Under the pieces are notes generated by a model. It was not told the DNA's origin, did no database searches, and saw only the letters and a program-made list of their open reading frames with translations. From contig CACDGO010000001.1 in assembly GCA_902552345.1 (NCBI GenBank), forward strand, positions 62,001-126,000: a DNA stretch of 64,000 nucleotides, read 5' to 3'. The translations under genes were made by a program, and so were the position numbers. Of the stretch, positions 33,844 through 42,868 are shown one piece after another. The stretch is from an uncultured Pelagibacteraceae bacterium (GTDB lineage: Bacteria > Pseudomonadota > Alphaproteobacteria > Pelagibacterales > Pelagibacteraceae). How positions within the stretch are numbered: position 1 is the first letter of the stretch; the number at the start of each line of letters is the position of its first letter.

Positions 33844-34935
33844 ATGGAAAAACAAAATTTTTATGATCTCAATTTTGATCAACTAAAAGCTTTTTTAATT
33901 GAAAAAGCAGAAGTTGAGCCAAAAAAAGCAAAGATGAGGTCTCAACAACTTTTTAACGCAGTTTATAAAAAAAATATTAAAAGTTTTGATGAACTTACAA
34001 CATTTGGATCTGAGCTAAGAAATAAGATCAAAGATTTAATTAGTTTAGACAAACCAAAAATTATAGATGTTCAAAAAAGTAAGGACGGGACTATAAAATT
34101 TCTTTTAGAGCTCAAAGACAAACGAAATGTTGAGACAGTTCTTATTCCTGATAAATCACAAAGCAGATATACAATATGTTTATCTGTATCTGTAGGTTGC
34201 TATCTTTCTTGTGAATTTTGCGCAACAGCTCAAATTTCTAAAAAATTGGTAAGGAATCTATCACCAGGAGAAATAATTTCGCAAATCATTTTAAGTAAAG
34301 ATTTTATTAATGATTGGTCAACACAGAAAAAAATAACCAATCAAGTATTGATGGGTGAAGGCTCGCCTTTTTTTAATTTAGATAATGTTAAAGTTGCAAT
34401 TGATAACTCAAAAAATAAAGATGGCTTAGAATACGGAAGAACCAGGATCACTGTCAGTACTGTGGGAGTTGGAATTAAAAAAGATAATGTAGATGCAATA
34501 GAGTGGGCTGCAAATGAGTTAGATGTTTATCTTGCATGGAGCCTACATAGTTCAATTCCAAAACACAGATCAGAATTAATGCCAATAAATGATAAATATT
34601 CAATTAATTCATTATTACCAAAACTGAAAAAATATTACGATAAAACAAAATTACCTATTTTTATTGAGTGGATATGTTTAGATGAGAATTTGACAGACGA
34701 ACACGCTAAAGAACTGATAAAGATTATGAAAAAAGTTCCTTCAAAATTAAATTTAATTGAGTTTAATCCATTATCAAACAAAGATTTTAAACCAGCAACT
34801 CAAAAAAATATTGATAAATTCTCCAAAACAATTCAAGAGGCGGGATTTCTTTCTTTATTCAGAAGAAGCAGAGGTAGAGACATTAATGCATCTTGTGGAT
34901 CGTTAGCGAATAGTAAAGCTATGCTTAATGGATAA
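33844..34935 (+). CDS. rlmN: 23S rRNA (adenine-C2)-methyltransferase RlmN family (radical SAM)
   Basis: 363 aa. The [4Fe-4S] motif is GCYLSCEFCATA (CxxxCxxC). The C-terminal methyl-carrying Cys is in RGRDINASCGSLA, and VSTVGVG and LAWSLHSSIPKHRSELMPIN also match. The loop that normally reads GMGEPLLN is here GEGSPFFNL, which shifts the Glu. It methylates A2503 of 23S rRNA and A37 of some tRNAs. Overlaps the following gene by 8 bp. Confidence 0.9.
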   Translation: MEKQNFYDLNFDQLKAFLIEKAEVEPKKAKMRSQQLFNAVYKKNIKSFDELTTFGSELRNKIKDLISLDKPKIIDVQKSKDGTIKFLLELKDKRNVETVLIPDKSQSRYTICLSVSVGCYLSCEFCATAQISKKLVRNLSPGEIISQIILSKDFINDWSTQKKITNQVLMGEGSPFFNLDNVKVAIDNSKNKDGLEYGRTRITVSTVGVGIKKDNVDAIEWAANELDVYLAWSLHSSIPKHRSELMPINDKYSINSLLPKLKKYYDKTKLPIFIEWICLDENLTDEHAKELIKIMKKVPSKLNLIEFNPLSNKDFKPATQKNIDKFSKTIQEAGFLSLFRRSRGRDINASCGSLANSKAMLNG

Positions 34936-35878
34936 TTTACATATTTTTTTAGGTGCAACAGTTGCGGACGCAGCAACTAGACCTCTACATTGGGTATATG
35001 ATCCCAAAAAGTTAAAAAAATATATTAAAGGAAAAAAAGAAATAGCTTTTTTGAAAAAAAACAGGAGTCCTTTCTATAACATAAAAACCGGAGAGGTTTC
35101 AGGGTATAATGATATTGGACAAGTAATGTTTCAAACTTTGATTTCTTCAAAAAAAAAATCAGAAATTTTAAAGAATTTTAAAAAAAATATCATTAAACAC
35201 TTTGGGCCAGGGTCAAATTATTGGAAAAATCTAAAACTAAGAAAAAAATATAAAAAAGTAAAATGGAAAAAGCCTATGAATGGCCCATGGATTCATCAGA
35301 ATATCTTAGAGACTATACAAAATATCAAAACTAAGAAAATTATTACTGGTGGTACAAAAGTAAATGAGTCAGATGGTTATTGCGCTGCTCTTCCTTATTT
35401 TCTTTTCAATAATAAAGAAAAAGAACTTAAAAAGGTTATTAAATCTGTAGCTAATTCAAGAATAAATGAAAAATACGCTTTATCTAAATTAAAGATTATA
35501 GAATTAGTTAACAAAAAAAATAGAAATCCTATTCAGTCTTTTGTCAAAAAATACAAAAAGAATAGATATTTTAAAGATGTCATTATCAATATTAAAAAAG
35601 TTTTAAGACTAAAAAAACAAAATCATATTAAGACTGTAAGAAAATTTGGGAAAGCTTGTAGTTATCCCGGCACATTTATGGGATCAATTCATGCGATTAT
35701 ATCATCCAACAGCTATAAATCTGCTATTACAAAAACGATTAAAGCTGGTGGTTGCAATTGTTCAAGAGCAAATTTTGTTGGAGCATATTTCGCAGCATTA
35801 AAACCGAAAAGTATTCCAACTAACTGGGTTAGCAGAACTTTGCCAGCAAAAAAAATTTTGAAATATATTAATTCTTAA
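34928..35878 (+). CDS. ADP-ribosylglycohydrolase-fold protein with altered metal motif
   Basis: 316 aa. N-terminal GATVADAATRPLHWVYDP corresponds to the family's G-x-x-x-G-D-A-x-x-x-P start. The C-terminal KAGGCNCSRANFVGAYFAAL occupies the place of the GGDTDT-x-A metal site, but the Asp residues are Cys and Ser. FGKACSYPGTFMGSIHAI lies before it. Very Lys-rich. Catalysis of ADP-ribose hydrolysis is doubtful; a crystallin-J1-like branch is possible. Coupled to rlmN by an 8-bp overlap. Confidence 0.72.
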   Translation: MDNLHIFLGATVADAATRPLHWVYDPKKLKKYIKGKKEIAFLKKNRSPFYNIKTGEVSGYNDIGQVMFQTLISSKKKSEILKNFKKNIIKHFGPGSNYWKNLKLRKKYKKVKWKKPMNGPWIHQNILETIQNIKTKKIITGGTKVNESDGYCAALPYFLFNNKEKELKKVIKSVANSRINEKYALSKLKIIELVNKKNRNPIQSFVKKYKKNRYFKDVIINIKKVLRLKKQNHIKTVRKFGKACSYPGTFMGSIHAIISSNSYKSAITKTIKAGGCNCSRANFVGAYFAALKPKSIPTNWVSRTLPAKKILKYINS

Positions 35879-35894
35879 TGTGGTATATTAATTT

Positions 35895-36923
35895 ATGGAT
35901 TCGTTAATTATAGTTTTAGTAGCACTATTAGTCATTATTAATCTGGGAGTCATCTTCTTTTTAATTAGAAATAAGCTTGAAAAACAAATGAATTCAGAAC
36001 AGGCCTTTAAAGATGAATTTAATTCATTTAAAGAAACTTTCAGTCAATCCTTTGGTTCTATGAGCAAAGAAATTGCTAAAGATATGACAGGAGCTTTAAC
36101 TAAAGTTGATGAAAAAGTTTCAGTTTTTAACCAGCAAGTTGGTGAGCTTAATAAAAGCCAAGATAATTTTAGTAGAATTTTAAGCGGAGTAAAAACATAT
36201 GGAACACTTGCAGAATTTGGATTAGGTGCTCTTCTAAAAGATCTATTACCTGCTTCTCAATTTATTGCAAATGCAAAAATGAAAGATGATACGTCTGAGA
36301 CAGTTGAATTTGCTATAAAGCTTCAAGATGTTTTACTGCCTATCGATAGTCATTGGCCAGTTGAGAAATATAAAGCAATTGATGACGCGTACAATGCTAA
36401 TAATAAAGAGGCTCAAGCTGAGGCAAGAAAAGACTTAGCTGCTGCATTTAGATTAAAAGCTAAAACAGTAAATTTAAAATATATAGCTCCACCTAAAAGC
36501 ACAGATTTTGCAATAGTTTACGTTCCAACTGAGGGATTGTTCTCAGAACTTTCAAGTTATAGAGATCCAAAGACAAAAGAATTATTATTGCAAGAACTTA
36601 GAACAAAATACAAAGTAACAGTGTCTGGTCCTAATACTTTATCTGCTTTGTTACAATCTTATCATTTAGGATTTCAAACATTAAAAGTTCAACAACATGC
36701 TACTCAAATCTATAGTGATCTAAGAAATATAAGCTCTAGGTTTGAAAAACATTTTGACGGGATTAAAGACTTAAGAAAGAAATTAGAGCAGGCCATGGCT
36801 GCAACCGACGGTTTTGGTAGGGACGCTAGATCCATAATGAATACGCTTGGGAATATCAAAGATCCAGAGCAAGTAATAGACTCCTTGAAAGAAAATCCGG
36901 AAAAGATAAAAGTTTTAAAGTGA
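35895..36923 (+). CDS. rmuC: RmuC family protein
   Basis: 342 aa. N-terminal TM (IIVLVALLVIINLGVIFFLI) and a short coiled region precede the RmuC nuclease-like domain. Recognisable parts are LLPASQFIANAKMKDD, VEFAIKLQDVLLPIDSHWPVE and FAIVYVPTEGLFSEL, then VSGPNTLSALLQSYHLGFQTL. By family knowledge it limits recombination at inverted repeats or acts as a membrane-tethered nuclease. It lies 17 bp after the ARH-like gene and 9 bp before sbcB. Confidence 0.9.
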   Translation: MDSLIIVLVALLVIINLGVIFFLIRNKLEKQMNSEQAFKDEFNSFKETFSQSFGSMSKEIAKDMTGALTKVDEKVSVFNQQVGELNKSQDNFSRILSGVKTYGTLAEFGLGALLKDLLPASQFIANAKMKDDTSETVEFAIKLQDVLLPIDSHWPVEKYKAIDDAYNANNKEAQAEARKDLAAAFRLKAKTVNLKYIAPPKSTDFAIVYVPTEGLFSELSSYRDPKTKELLLQELRTKYKVTVSGPNTLSALLQSYHLGFQTLKVQQHATQIYSDLRNISSRFEKHFDGIKDLRKKLEQAMAATDGFGRDARSIMNTLGNIKDPEQVIDSLKENPEKIKVLK

Positions 36924-36932
36924 ACATAAATT

Positions 36933-38354
36933 ATGTCTAACTTTGTCTTTTATGATTTTGAGACTAGTTCATCTAATAAATATTGGGGTCAAATAATTCA
37001 AATTGGTGCTGTATTAACTAATGACAATTTAGATGAACTAGATCGTTTTGATGCTAGGTGTAGATTAAGTCCTGGAATAATCCCAGAAGCTATGGCGCTG
37101 ATCGTGAACAAGACCTCACCCTCAATGCTAAAAAAGTCTAACCTCTCCCATTATGAAATGATTAGGCAGTTTGTTGAAACGCTTAAAAGATGGGGCAAGG
37201 CTACTTATATTGGGTTCAATAGTATTGAGTTTGATGAGGAATTCTTAAGGTGCACTTTGTTTCAAACATTAGAATATCCTTACATTACTAGTACAAACGG
37301 GAACACTAGAGGTGATATCTTAAGTTTGGCAAGAGCCGCTAACTTGTATTACCCAAATACACTTAAAAATTCTGTAAACGAAAAAGGGAACGATGTTTAC
37401 AAATTAGATCAAATGGCACCTTTAAACGGAATTGAACATGGAGATGCACATAGTGCAATTGGTGATGTGATAGCAACTATTGGCATAGCGAAATTAATTT
37501 CTAAAAAAGCCCCAAATGTTTGGAAAGCAAGCATGTTAACTATGGATAAAAACCAGTCTTTAGAATTAATAAAAAAAGAATTACTTTTTTGCACGAATGA
37601 ATATTTTTATGGAAAAAGCAGACCATATATTCAAACATTTATTTGCCAGCATCCTCAATATCAATGGCCACTATGTTTTGATTTGAGACATGATCCTTCT
37701 CAATATTTGGAAATGCCAGTTAAAGAATTGACTGTAGCAATGAAAAAACAACCAAAATTCATTAGAACTGTTAGACATAATAAACATCCAGTTATTATGA
37801 ATCCTTCTTATGGAAATCAATTTGAAGAGTACAAACTTATTGGTACAAAAAAATTAGAGGAAAGAGCAAAAATGATAAAAAATAATGAAGCTTTTGCGGC
37901 AAAGGTTACTTCAGTAAAACGATCTGAAATTGATGAAAAAGAGCAAACAAAGTCACAAGAAGATTTATATAATGAGGAAAGTATTTATGCTAAATTTACT
38001 TCAACAGAAGATAATAAAATAATGCCGGAGTTTCATAGTGCTGATTGGAGCAACAAACTTCAAGTTATCACTAAATTTAAAGATGAGAGATTACAATACT
38101 TTGGTAAAAAACTTCTTTACATGGAAAAACCTGAGATTTTAACTAAATCTGATTTTAATTTAATTCATAAAGATATTTCAAAAAAACTTTTAAGCACTAA
38201 TAATGAAAACTGGAATACAATTCCAAGAACTTATTCAGAAATAGATACTTTAAGAGCTAAATTTGAAAAAGAAAACCAACTAGAAAAACTGAAAATTTTA
38301 GATGATATTAACGCATACGTTGAAGATTTAGAAAAATATTATTCATCTGCATAG
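36933..38354 (+). CDS. sbcB: Exodeoxyribonuclease I
   Basis: 473 aa, DEDDh exonuclease. Exo I motif FVFYDFETSSSNKYWGQIIQIG, Exo II in YIGFNSIEFDEEFLRCTLFQ, Exo III in GIEHGDAHSAIGDVIATI. The NGNTRGDILSLARAANLYYP segment and the C-terminal SH3-like and helical extension fit ExoI rather than DnaQ. Degrades single-stranded DNA 3'-5' in recombination and mismatch repair. Confidence 0.93.
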   Translation: MSNFVFYDFETSSSNKYWGQIIQIGAVLTNDNLDELDRFDARCRLSPGIIPEAMALIVNKTSPSMLKKSNLSHYEMIRQFVETLKRWGKATYIGFNSIEFDEEFLRCTLFQTLEYPYITSTNGNTRGDILSLARAANLYYPNTLKNSVNEKGNDVYKLDQMAPLNGIEHGDAHSAIGDVIATIGIAKLISKKAPNVWKASMLTMDKNQSLELIKKELLFCTNEYFYGKSRPYIQTFICQHPQYQWPLCFDLRHDPSQYLEMPVKELTVAMKKQPKFIRTVRHNKHPVIMNPSYGNQFEEYKLIGTKKLEERAKMIKNNEAFAAKVTSVKRSEIDEKEQTKSQEDLYNEESIYAKFTSTEDNKIMPEFHSADWSNKLQVITKFKDERLQYFGKKLLYMEKPEILTKSDFNLIHKDISKKLLSTNNENWNTIPRTYSEIDTLRAKFEKENQLEKLKILDDINAYVEDLEKYYSSA

Positions 38355-38388
38355 TTGACAAAAAATGAAAAATACTTAATTAAAGGCT

Positions 38389-38706
38389 ATGGCATTCAAA
38401 GATTCTACAGATGAAAATTTTAGCAACCAAATAGGTGGAAATAAACTTTCCTTAATTCAATTTTCAGCCGCATGGTGTGGACCCTGTCAGCAGCTTAAAC
38501 CGATAGTAGAGAAAATTTCAAATGATATGTCGGATAAAATAGATTGCTATTATCATGACATTGAAAGTCAACCTAATGAGCCAACTAAGTATTCAGTGAG
38601 AGGTGTGCCAACCATTCTTTTATTTAAAGAGGGCAAACTTTTAGGAACTAAAGTTGGTGCTTCAAGCGAAAAAGATATGCTTGAATTTATTAAACCTCAT
38701 ATTTAA
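38389..38706 (+). CDS. Thioredoxin family protein
   Basis: 105 aa. The redox motif is SAAWCGPCQQLKP and the cis-Pro is in YSVRGVPTILLFKEGK. Length is that of classical thioredoxin. Reduces cytoplasmic disulfides, for example in MsrA. Its last 4 bp overlap the end of convergent folC. Confidence 0.92.
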   Translation: MAFKDSTDENFSNQIGGNKLSLIQFSAAWCGPCQQLKPIVEKISNDMSDKIDCYYHDIESQPNEPTKYSVRGVPTILLFKEGKLLGTKVGASSEKDMLEFIKPHI

Positions 38707-39965
38707 TTTTTATTTAAAATATTCCCACAGTTATAAAGACTACCAAAACAAACAATTAATTTTTTTTCTTTACTACTTATTTTTTTTAATGCTTCCGCGA
38801 AATTATTACTTTTTTCTACTTTAAATTTATTTTTGACTGCGACTTTATAAAGTTCATTACTTGAGACTGAGTTGAGCTCATTTTCAATGGGCATCGTAAC
38901 AACTTTTTTAAACACCCCTTTAAGCTGTTTAATAAATAAATCTGGTTCTTTATTTTTAGTCATAGCCCAAATTCCATATATAGGAATTTTTATATTTTTT
39001 AAATATGATGCTAAATTTTGTGCATCAGCAGTAGCATGTGCGCCATCAATCATGATGATTTCATTTTTGTGAAGCTTATTTTTAATTTTCCCTTTATTAA
39101 GGTATTGAAATCGACCCTCAAAAGAGAGTAAAGGCAAAGTCTTTTGGATAGTTTTTTTATTTATTTTGAGATCAAGAGCTACTTTTATAGCTAAGCAAAC
39201 ATTTTCAAACATTCCTTTAGAATAAACATTTTTGGTATTAAGTTTTATTTTATATTTTCTATCTTGATAGTAATATCGGCCACCCTTTTTAAAAAGTTTC
39301 CAAGTATCAGGATATATAATTTTACTCTTATTGTTTTTTAATTTAGTCTTTATTTTTCTTAAAACATTTGGTGACTGTTTACCTACATAAATATTTGTAA
39401 AATCACTAAGAAACCCCACATCCTCTTTTATAACCTCATCCAAAGTTTTTCTTTTTAAAAAATTTAAATGTTGTTTATTTATATTTGTGCAAATTTGAAG
39501 TTTCGGGAAGTTATGGATATTGTTAGAGTCCAATCTCCAGAGCGCACCAGTTTCTTGAATATTATAATCAACATTTAATTCTGAAGCATTAATAATGTAA
39601 ACTAAAGTAAGACATTCAAAAATTGTTAAAGGAATATTTAATTTTTCAATCTGTTTTATAGTTTTTTTAATTTCTTTGAAACTCAAGTACTTATCACCCA
39701 TGTAAAATCTCTCTCTTATGTCTCTGAGCGAGGGTGAAATATGCGTCGTTACTTTTTGATTGTTTGCCTCGATAAACGATTTTAAAGAAAACAGTGTAGT
39801 AAACTTACCAGACTCCCCAACCACTGATATTACATTTTTAAGTTTTTTTTCAGGATTTTCTAACAAGTCTAAAGCTAGTTTGATCCTTTTTAGACCAAAG
39901 TTAACAGATTTATTGAAAAGTTTATGATTAGCTAGCTGTTTGTAAAGATTGATCGACTTTGACAT
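38703..39965 (-). CDS. folC: Folylpolyglutamate / dihydrofolate synthase (FolC family), divergent motifs
   Basis: 420 aa Mur ligase-like protein at the normal folC position after accD. The ATP loop is VGESGKFTT instead of GTNGKGS, and THISPSLRDIRERF replaces SPHL. YNIQETGALWRLDSNNI replaces the E-x-G-x-G-G-R-x-D-x-T-N motif. The C-terminal domain keeps IMIDGAHATADAQNLASYL and GSLYNCGNIL. Would add dihydropteroate to glutamate and extend folates. The start overlaps accD by 38 bp. The substitutions make full activity uncertain. Confidence 0.8.
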   Translation of the reverse strand: MSKSINLYKQLANHKLFNKSVNFGLKRIKLALDLLENPEKKLKNVISVVGESGKFTTLFSLKSFIEANNQKVTTHISPSLRDIRERFYMGDKYLSFKEIKKTIKQIEKLNIPLTIFECLTLVYIINASELNVDYNIQETGALWRLDSNNIHNFPKLQICTNINKQHLNFLKRKTLDEVIKEDVGFLSDFTNIYVGKQSPNVLRKIKTKLKNNKSKIIYPDTWKLFKKGGRYYYQDRKYKIKLNTKNVYSKGMFENVCLAIKVALDLKINKKTIQKTLPLLSFEGRFQYLNKGKIKNKLHKNEIIMIDGAHATADAQNLASYLKNIKIPIYGIWAMTKNKEPDLFIKQLKGVFKKVVTMPIENELNSVSSNELYKVAVKNKFKVEKSNNFAEALKKISSKEKKLIVCFGSLYNCGNILNKN

Positions 39966-40842
39966 TAGACTCTTGTTTAGCTTGAGCTTCTGCCTTTTTC
40001 AATAGAACATTTAATAATGTTCCAATAGTTGTATTTAAATATTGTCTTTCAACTATCAGATCTATTCCTCCATGATCCTTGACATATTCAGCCGTCTGAA
40101 AATCATCAGGTAGAGTTTCTCTAACTGTATCTTGAATAACCCTTCTTCCAGCAAAACCTATTACACTTTTAGGTTCGCTTATTAATATGTCACCTAACAT
40201 AGCCCAAGAGGCAGTTACGCCACCAGTTGTTGGATTAGTCAAAACAACAATAAATGGAATATTTTTTTTCTTTAATTCATTAACAGCTAAAGCAGTTCTA
40301 GACATTTGCATTAATGCAATAGAACTTTCATGCATACGTTGTCCACCAGAACAACTAAAAAATATATAGGGCATGTTATTTTCGATGGCGCGCTGAGCTC
40401 CAGCTATAAAAGCTTCACCAGAAGCTGCACCGAATGATCCACCAATAAATCTAAAATCTTGGGCTCCTGCAACTACATCAATACCTTGAACTTTTCCAGT
40501 TGAAATTAAAATTGCATCATCTTGTCCGGTAAGTTTTCTCGCTGCTTTTAAACGATCTGTATATTTTTTCTTATCTTCAAAACTTAACGGATCATCTTTT
40601 GGAAGAGGTGTCTCAATAATTTCAAATTCTTTATTATCAAAAAAAGTTTCAAATCTCTCTTTACAATTAAGCTTATGATGCTCTCCACACTTAGGGCAAA
40701 CTTTTTGGTTGGAATTCATATCCTCAGAATAAATTAGGTTTTTACAACTACATGTAGTCCAAAGATTTGCCTCTACTTTGGAAGATCTTTTTTCGAATAA
40801 TGATTTAATTTTAGGTTTGATAAATTTTGTTATCCAGTTCAT
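39928..40842 (-). CDS. accD: Acetyl-CoA carboxylase carboxyltransferase beta subunit
   Basis: 304 aa. N-terminal four-Cys zinc ribbon (WTTCSCKNL...VCPKCGEHHKL) in a CxC-CxxC form. Carboxyltransferase domain: FRFIGGSFGAASGE, SCSGGQRMHESSIALMQM (usual form SGGARMQE), PTTGGVTASWAMLGDI and GFAGRRVIQDTVRETLPDDF. Transfers CO2 from carboxybiotin to acetyl-CoA. Coupled to trpA by ATGA and followed by folC, the common proteobacterial order. Confidence 0.94.
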   Translation of the reverse strand: MNWITKFIKPKIKSLFEKRSSKVEANLWTTCSCKNLIYSEDMNSNQKVCPKCGEHHKLNCKERFETFFDNKEFEIIETPLPKDDPLSFEDKKKYTDRLKAARKLTGQDDAILISTGKVQGIDVVAGAQDFRFIGGSFGAASGEAFIAGAQRAIENNMPYIFFSCSGGQRMHESSIALMQMSRTALAVNELKKKNIPFIVVLTNPTTGGVTASWAMLGDILISEPKSVIGFAGRRVIQDTVRETLPDDFQTAEYVKDHGGIDLIVERQYLNTTIGTLLNVLLKKAEAQAKQESNVKVDQSLQTAS

Positions 40843-41639
40843 AAAATTTTTCTTTTAAGATTGTACACAACTTTATCTATATTTGTGACAGGATTTTGTC
40901 TCATTTTGAGTGAATTTGTTATTATTTTACACAACATACTGCCTATAACTAGCCCATTTGCTGATCTTAGGGAAGAAATAGTTTTATCTGTAATTCCAAA
41001 TCCAATTACAAGGTTTTTTTTTGGGTTGATTCTTTTTATCTTATTATAGTTCTCAAGAATTTTTCTTGCAGATACTTTTAATTTTCCACCCGTTGTAGAA
41101 AGCATAGATATATAATAAATCATTTCATGTGAGTCCCTTATAATTTTTTTCATCCTCTCTTTTGATGTAGTAGGCGACAAAAGTTGAATAAAAGTAATAC
41201 CTTTTATTTTACATTTATTTGCAAAATTTTTATTTTCAGGATATGGAAGATCCACTATTATAAGACCATCCACACCTGCTTTTTTACAATTATTTAAGAA
41301 ATTATTTTCTCCACTTTGATAAATAAGATTAAAATAACCCATGAGAATTAATGGTTTATTAGGATTGGCTTTTTTAAATTTTTTTACGATTTGAAAAACA
41401 TCTTTAAGTTTTATTCCATTTTTTAGAGCTCTGTGTGAGCTTCCTTGTATCTGACCTCCATCAGCAATTGGAGTATTGTGTGGAAATCCACACTCAAGGA
41501 TATCAGCGTATTTTGAAATTTTATTTAGAATTTTGAGTGAATTATTTTTAGTATTATCACCAGCAACAGTATAAGTAATTAAAGCAGGTCTATTTTCTTT
41601 TTTACAATTCTCAAAAGCTATAGAAATTTTCGACTTCAT
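40839..41639 (-). CDS. trpA: Tryptophan synthase alpha chain
   Basis: 266 aa TIM barrel. Catalytic Glu and Asp lie in DILECGFPHNTPIADGGQIQ; the usual PFSDP between them is PHNTP. LMGYFNLIYQSGENNFL, GLIIVDLPYPE, FIQLLSPTTSKERM, YYISMLSTTG and the phosphate site VIGFGITDK follow. Cleaves indole-glycerol phosphate to indole. 4-bp overlaps with trpB (upstream) and accD (downstream). Confidence 0.9.
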   Translation of the reverse strand: MKSKISIAFENCKKENRPALITYTVAGDNTKNNSLKILNKISKYADILECGFPHNTPIADGGQIQGSSHRALKNGIKLKDVFQIVKKFKKANPNKPLILMGYFNLIYQSGENNFLNNCKKAGVDGLIIVDLPYPENKNFANKCKIKGITFIQLLSPTTSKERMKKIIRDSHEMIYYISMLSTTGGKLKVSARKILENYNKIKRINPKKNLVIGFGITDKTISSLRSANGLVIGSMLCKIITNSLKMRQNPVTNIDKVVYNLKRKIL

Positions 41640-42868
41640 CTAATATATGATCCTAATTTTTGTTTAATAATATCTTTATCTTTCAGACTATCACCACAAG
41701 AGTTAACAATAATAATTTCGGAAGATTTTAATTTAGGCGCTAATTTAATTGCTTCAGCAAAAGCATGAGAAGGCTCAAGTGATGGAGAAATATTTTCTAA
41801 CTTTGAAACTAGCTGGTAAGCTTTAAGAGCTTCTTCATCACTTGCAGAAGTATATTTAGCTCTTTTTGTATCTTTAAGAAAACAGTGTAAACTTGAAATA
41901 CCTGGATAGTCTAGTCCGGCGGAAATAGACTCTGTTCTACCTATTTGTCCCTCACTATCCTGAATTACATACTGAGCTGATCCATGCAGTATACCAATCT
42001 TTGAGCCATTAGTTAATGGGGCAGCATGTAATTTGCCATTCTTCGGGCCTCCAGCTTCAACTCCAATAAACTCTACGTCAGTGTCCATAAATTCATTCCA
42101 AAATCCCATAGCAGAACTTCCTCCTCCAACACAATTTAGAAGTTTCATTTTTTTTGGAATTTTCCCAAATTCTTCTTTCACTTGTATCAATAACTCTCTA
42201 GAAATTTGAGCAGTACTCCACGCACAGATTTTTACAAAAATGTTTGGACCTACTGTAGATCCAACACACATGTGTGTTGTATCACAATTTGAAACCCAAT
42301 AACGCATACATTCACTAACGGCATCAACCAATGTTTGACTGCCTGTTGTAACAGGAATTATTTTAGCTCCATTTTTCTTCATAGCCAAAACGTTTGGTTT
42401 TTGTCTTTTTAAATCTTTAGCACCCATAAATATTTTACATTTTAATCCAAATTTTTTAGCTGCCATTGAAAGCATTTTTCCTGCATAGCCTGCACCTGTA
42501 TCTCCAACAATAAATTTTTTTCCTGCTTTTTTTGCAATTAAACAATGAACAGTAGCATTGTAAATTTTATGTGCCCCGCCATTAGCTTCAGAAACAACTT
42601 TTGCATATATTTGTGCTCCCCCAAGATAATCTGTCAAATTTTCTAATTTTATCAAAGGTGTAGGAGCACCGACATAGTTCTTGAAATAATAATCTCTTTC
42701 TTTGATAAAATTTTTATCTTTTCTTAATTTTGCGAATAATTTTGTGAGGTCATCTATAGGTTTTTTTAATGTTTCTGGTATAAAATTTCCACCAAATTTT
42801 CCACCATACATAAAATTCCTATCATGTTGATCTATGAGAGGTACACCTTTTTTAATTTTTAATTTCAT
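41636..42868 (-). CDS. trpB: Tryptophan synthase beta chain (TrpB), divergent active site
   Basis: 410 aa, normal TrpB length, and PLP fold II overall. The PLP Lys is in EANGGAHKIYNA, but the surrounding REDLNHTGAHK is lost. The substrate loop is VGDTGAGYAGKML instead of ETGAGQHG, so the catalytic Glu is Asp and Gln-His become Tyr-Ala. The phosphate loop is GGGSSAMG and the distal motif is VNSCGDSLKDKD instead of NLSGRGDKD. It sits in the canonical trpF-trpB-trpA order, so it is called TrpB, with doubtful kinetics or an altered substrate. Overlaps trpF by 17 bp. Confidence 0.82.
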   Translation of the reverse strand: MKLKIKKGVPLIDQHDRNFMYGGKFGGNFIPETLKKPIDDLTKLFAKLRKDKNFIKERDYYFKNYVGAPTPLIKLENLTDYLGGAQIYAKVVSEANGGAHKIYNATVHCLIAKKAGKKFIVGDTGAGYAGKMLSMAAKKFGLKCKIFMGAKDLKRQKPNVLAMKKNGAKIIPVTTGSQTLVDAVSECMRYWVSNCDTTHMCVGSTVGPNIFVKICAWSTAQISRELLIQVKEEFGKIPKKMKLLNCVGGGSSAMGFWNEFMDTDVEFIGVEAGGPKNGKLHAAPLTNGSKIGILHGSAQYVIQDSEGQIGRTESISAGLDYPGISSLHCFLKDTKRAKYTSASDEEALKAYQLVSKLENISPSLEPSHAFAEAIKLAPKLKSSEIIIVNSCGDSLKDKDIIKQKLGSYIR

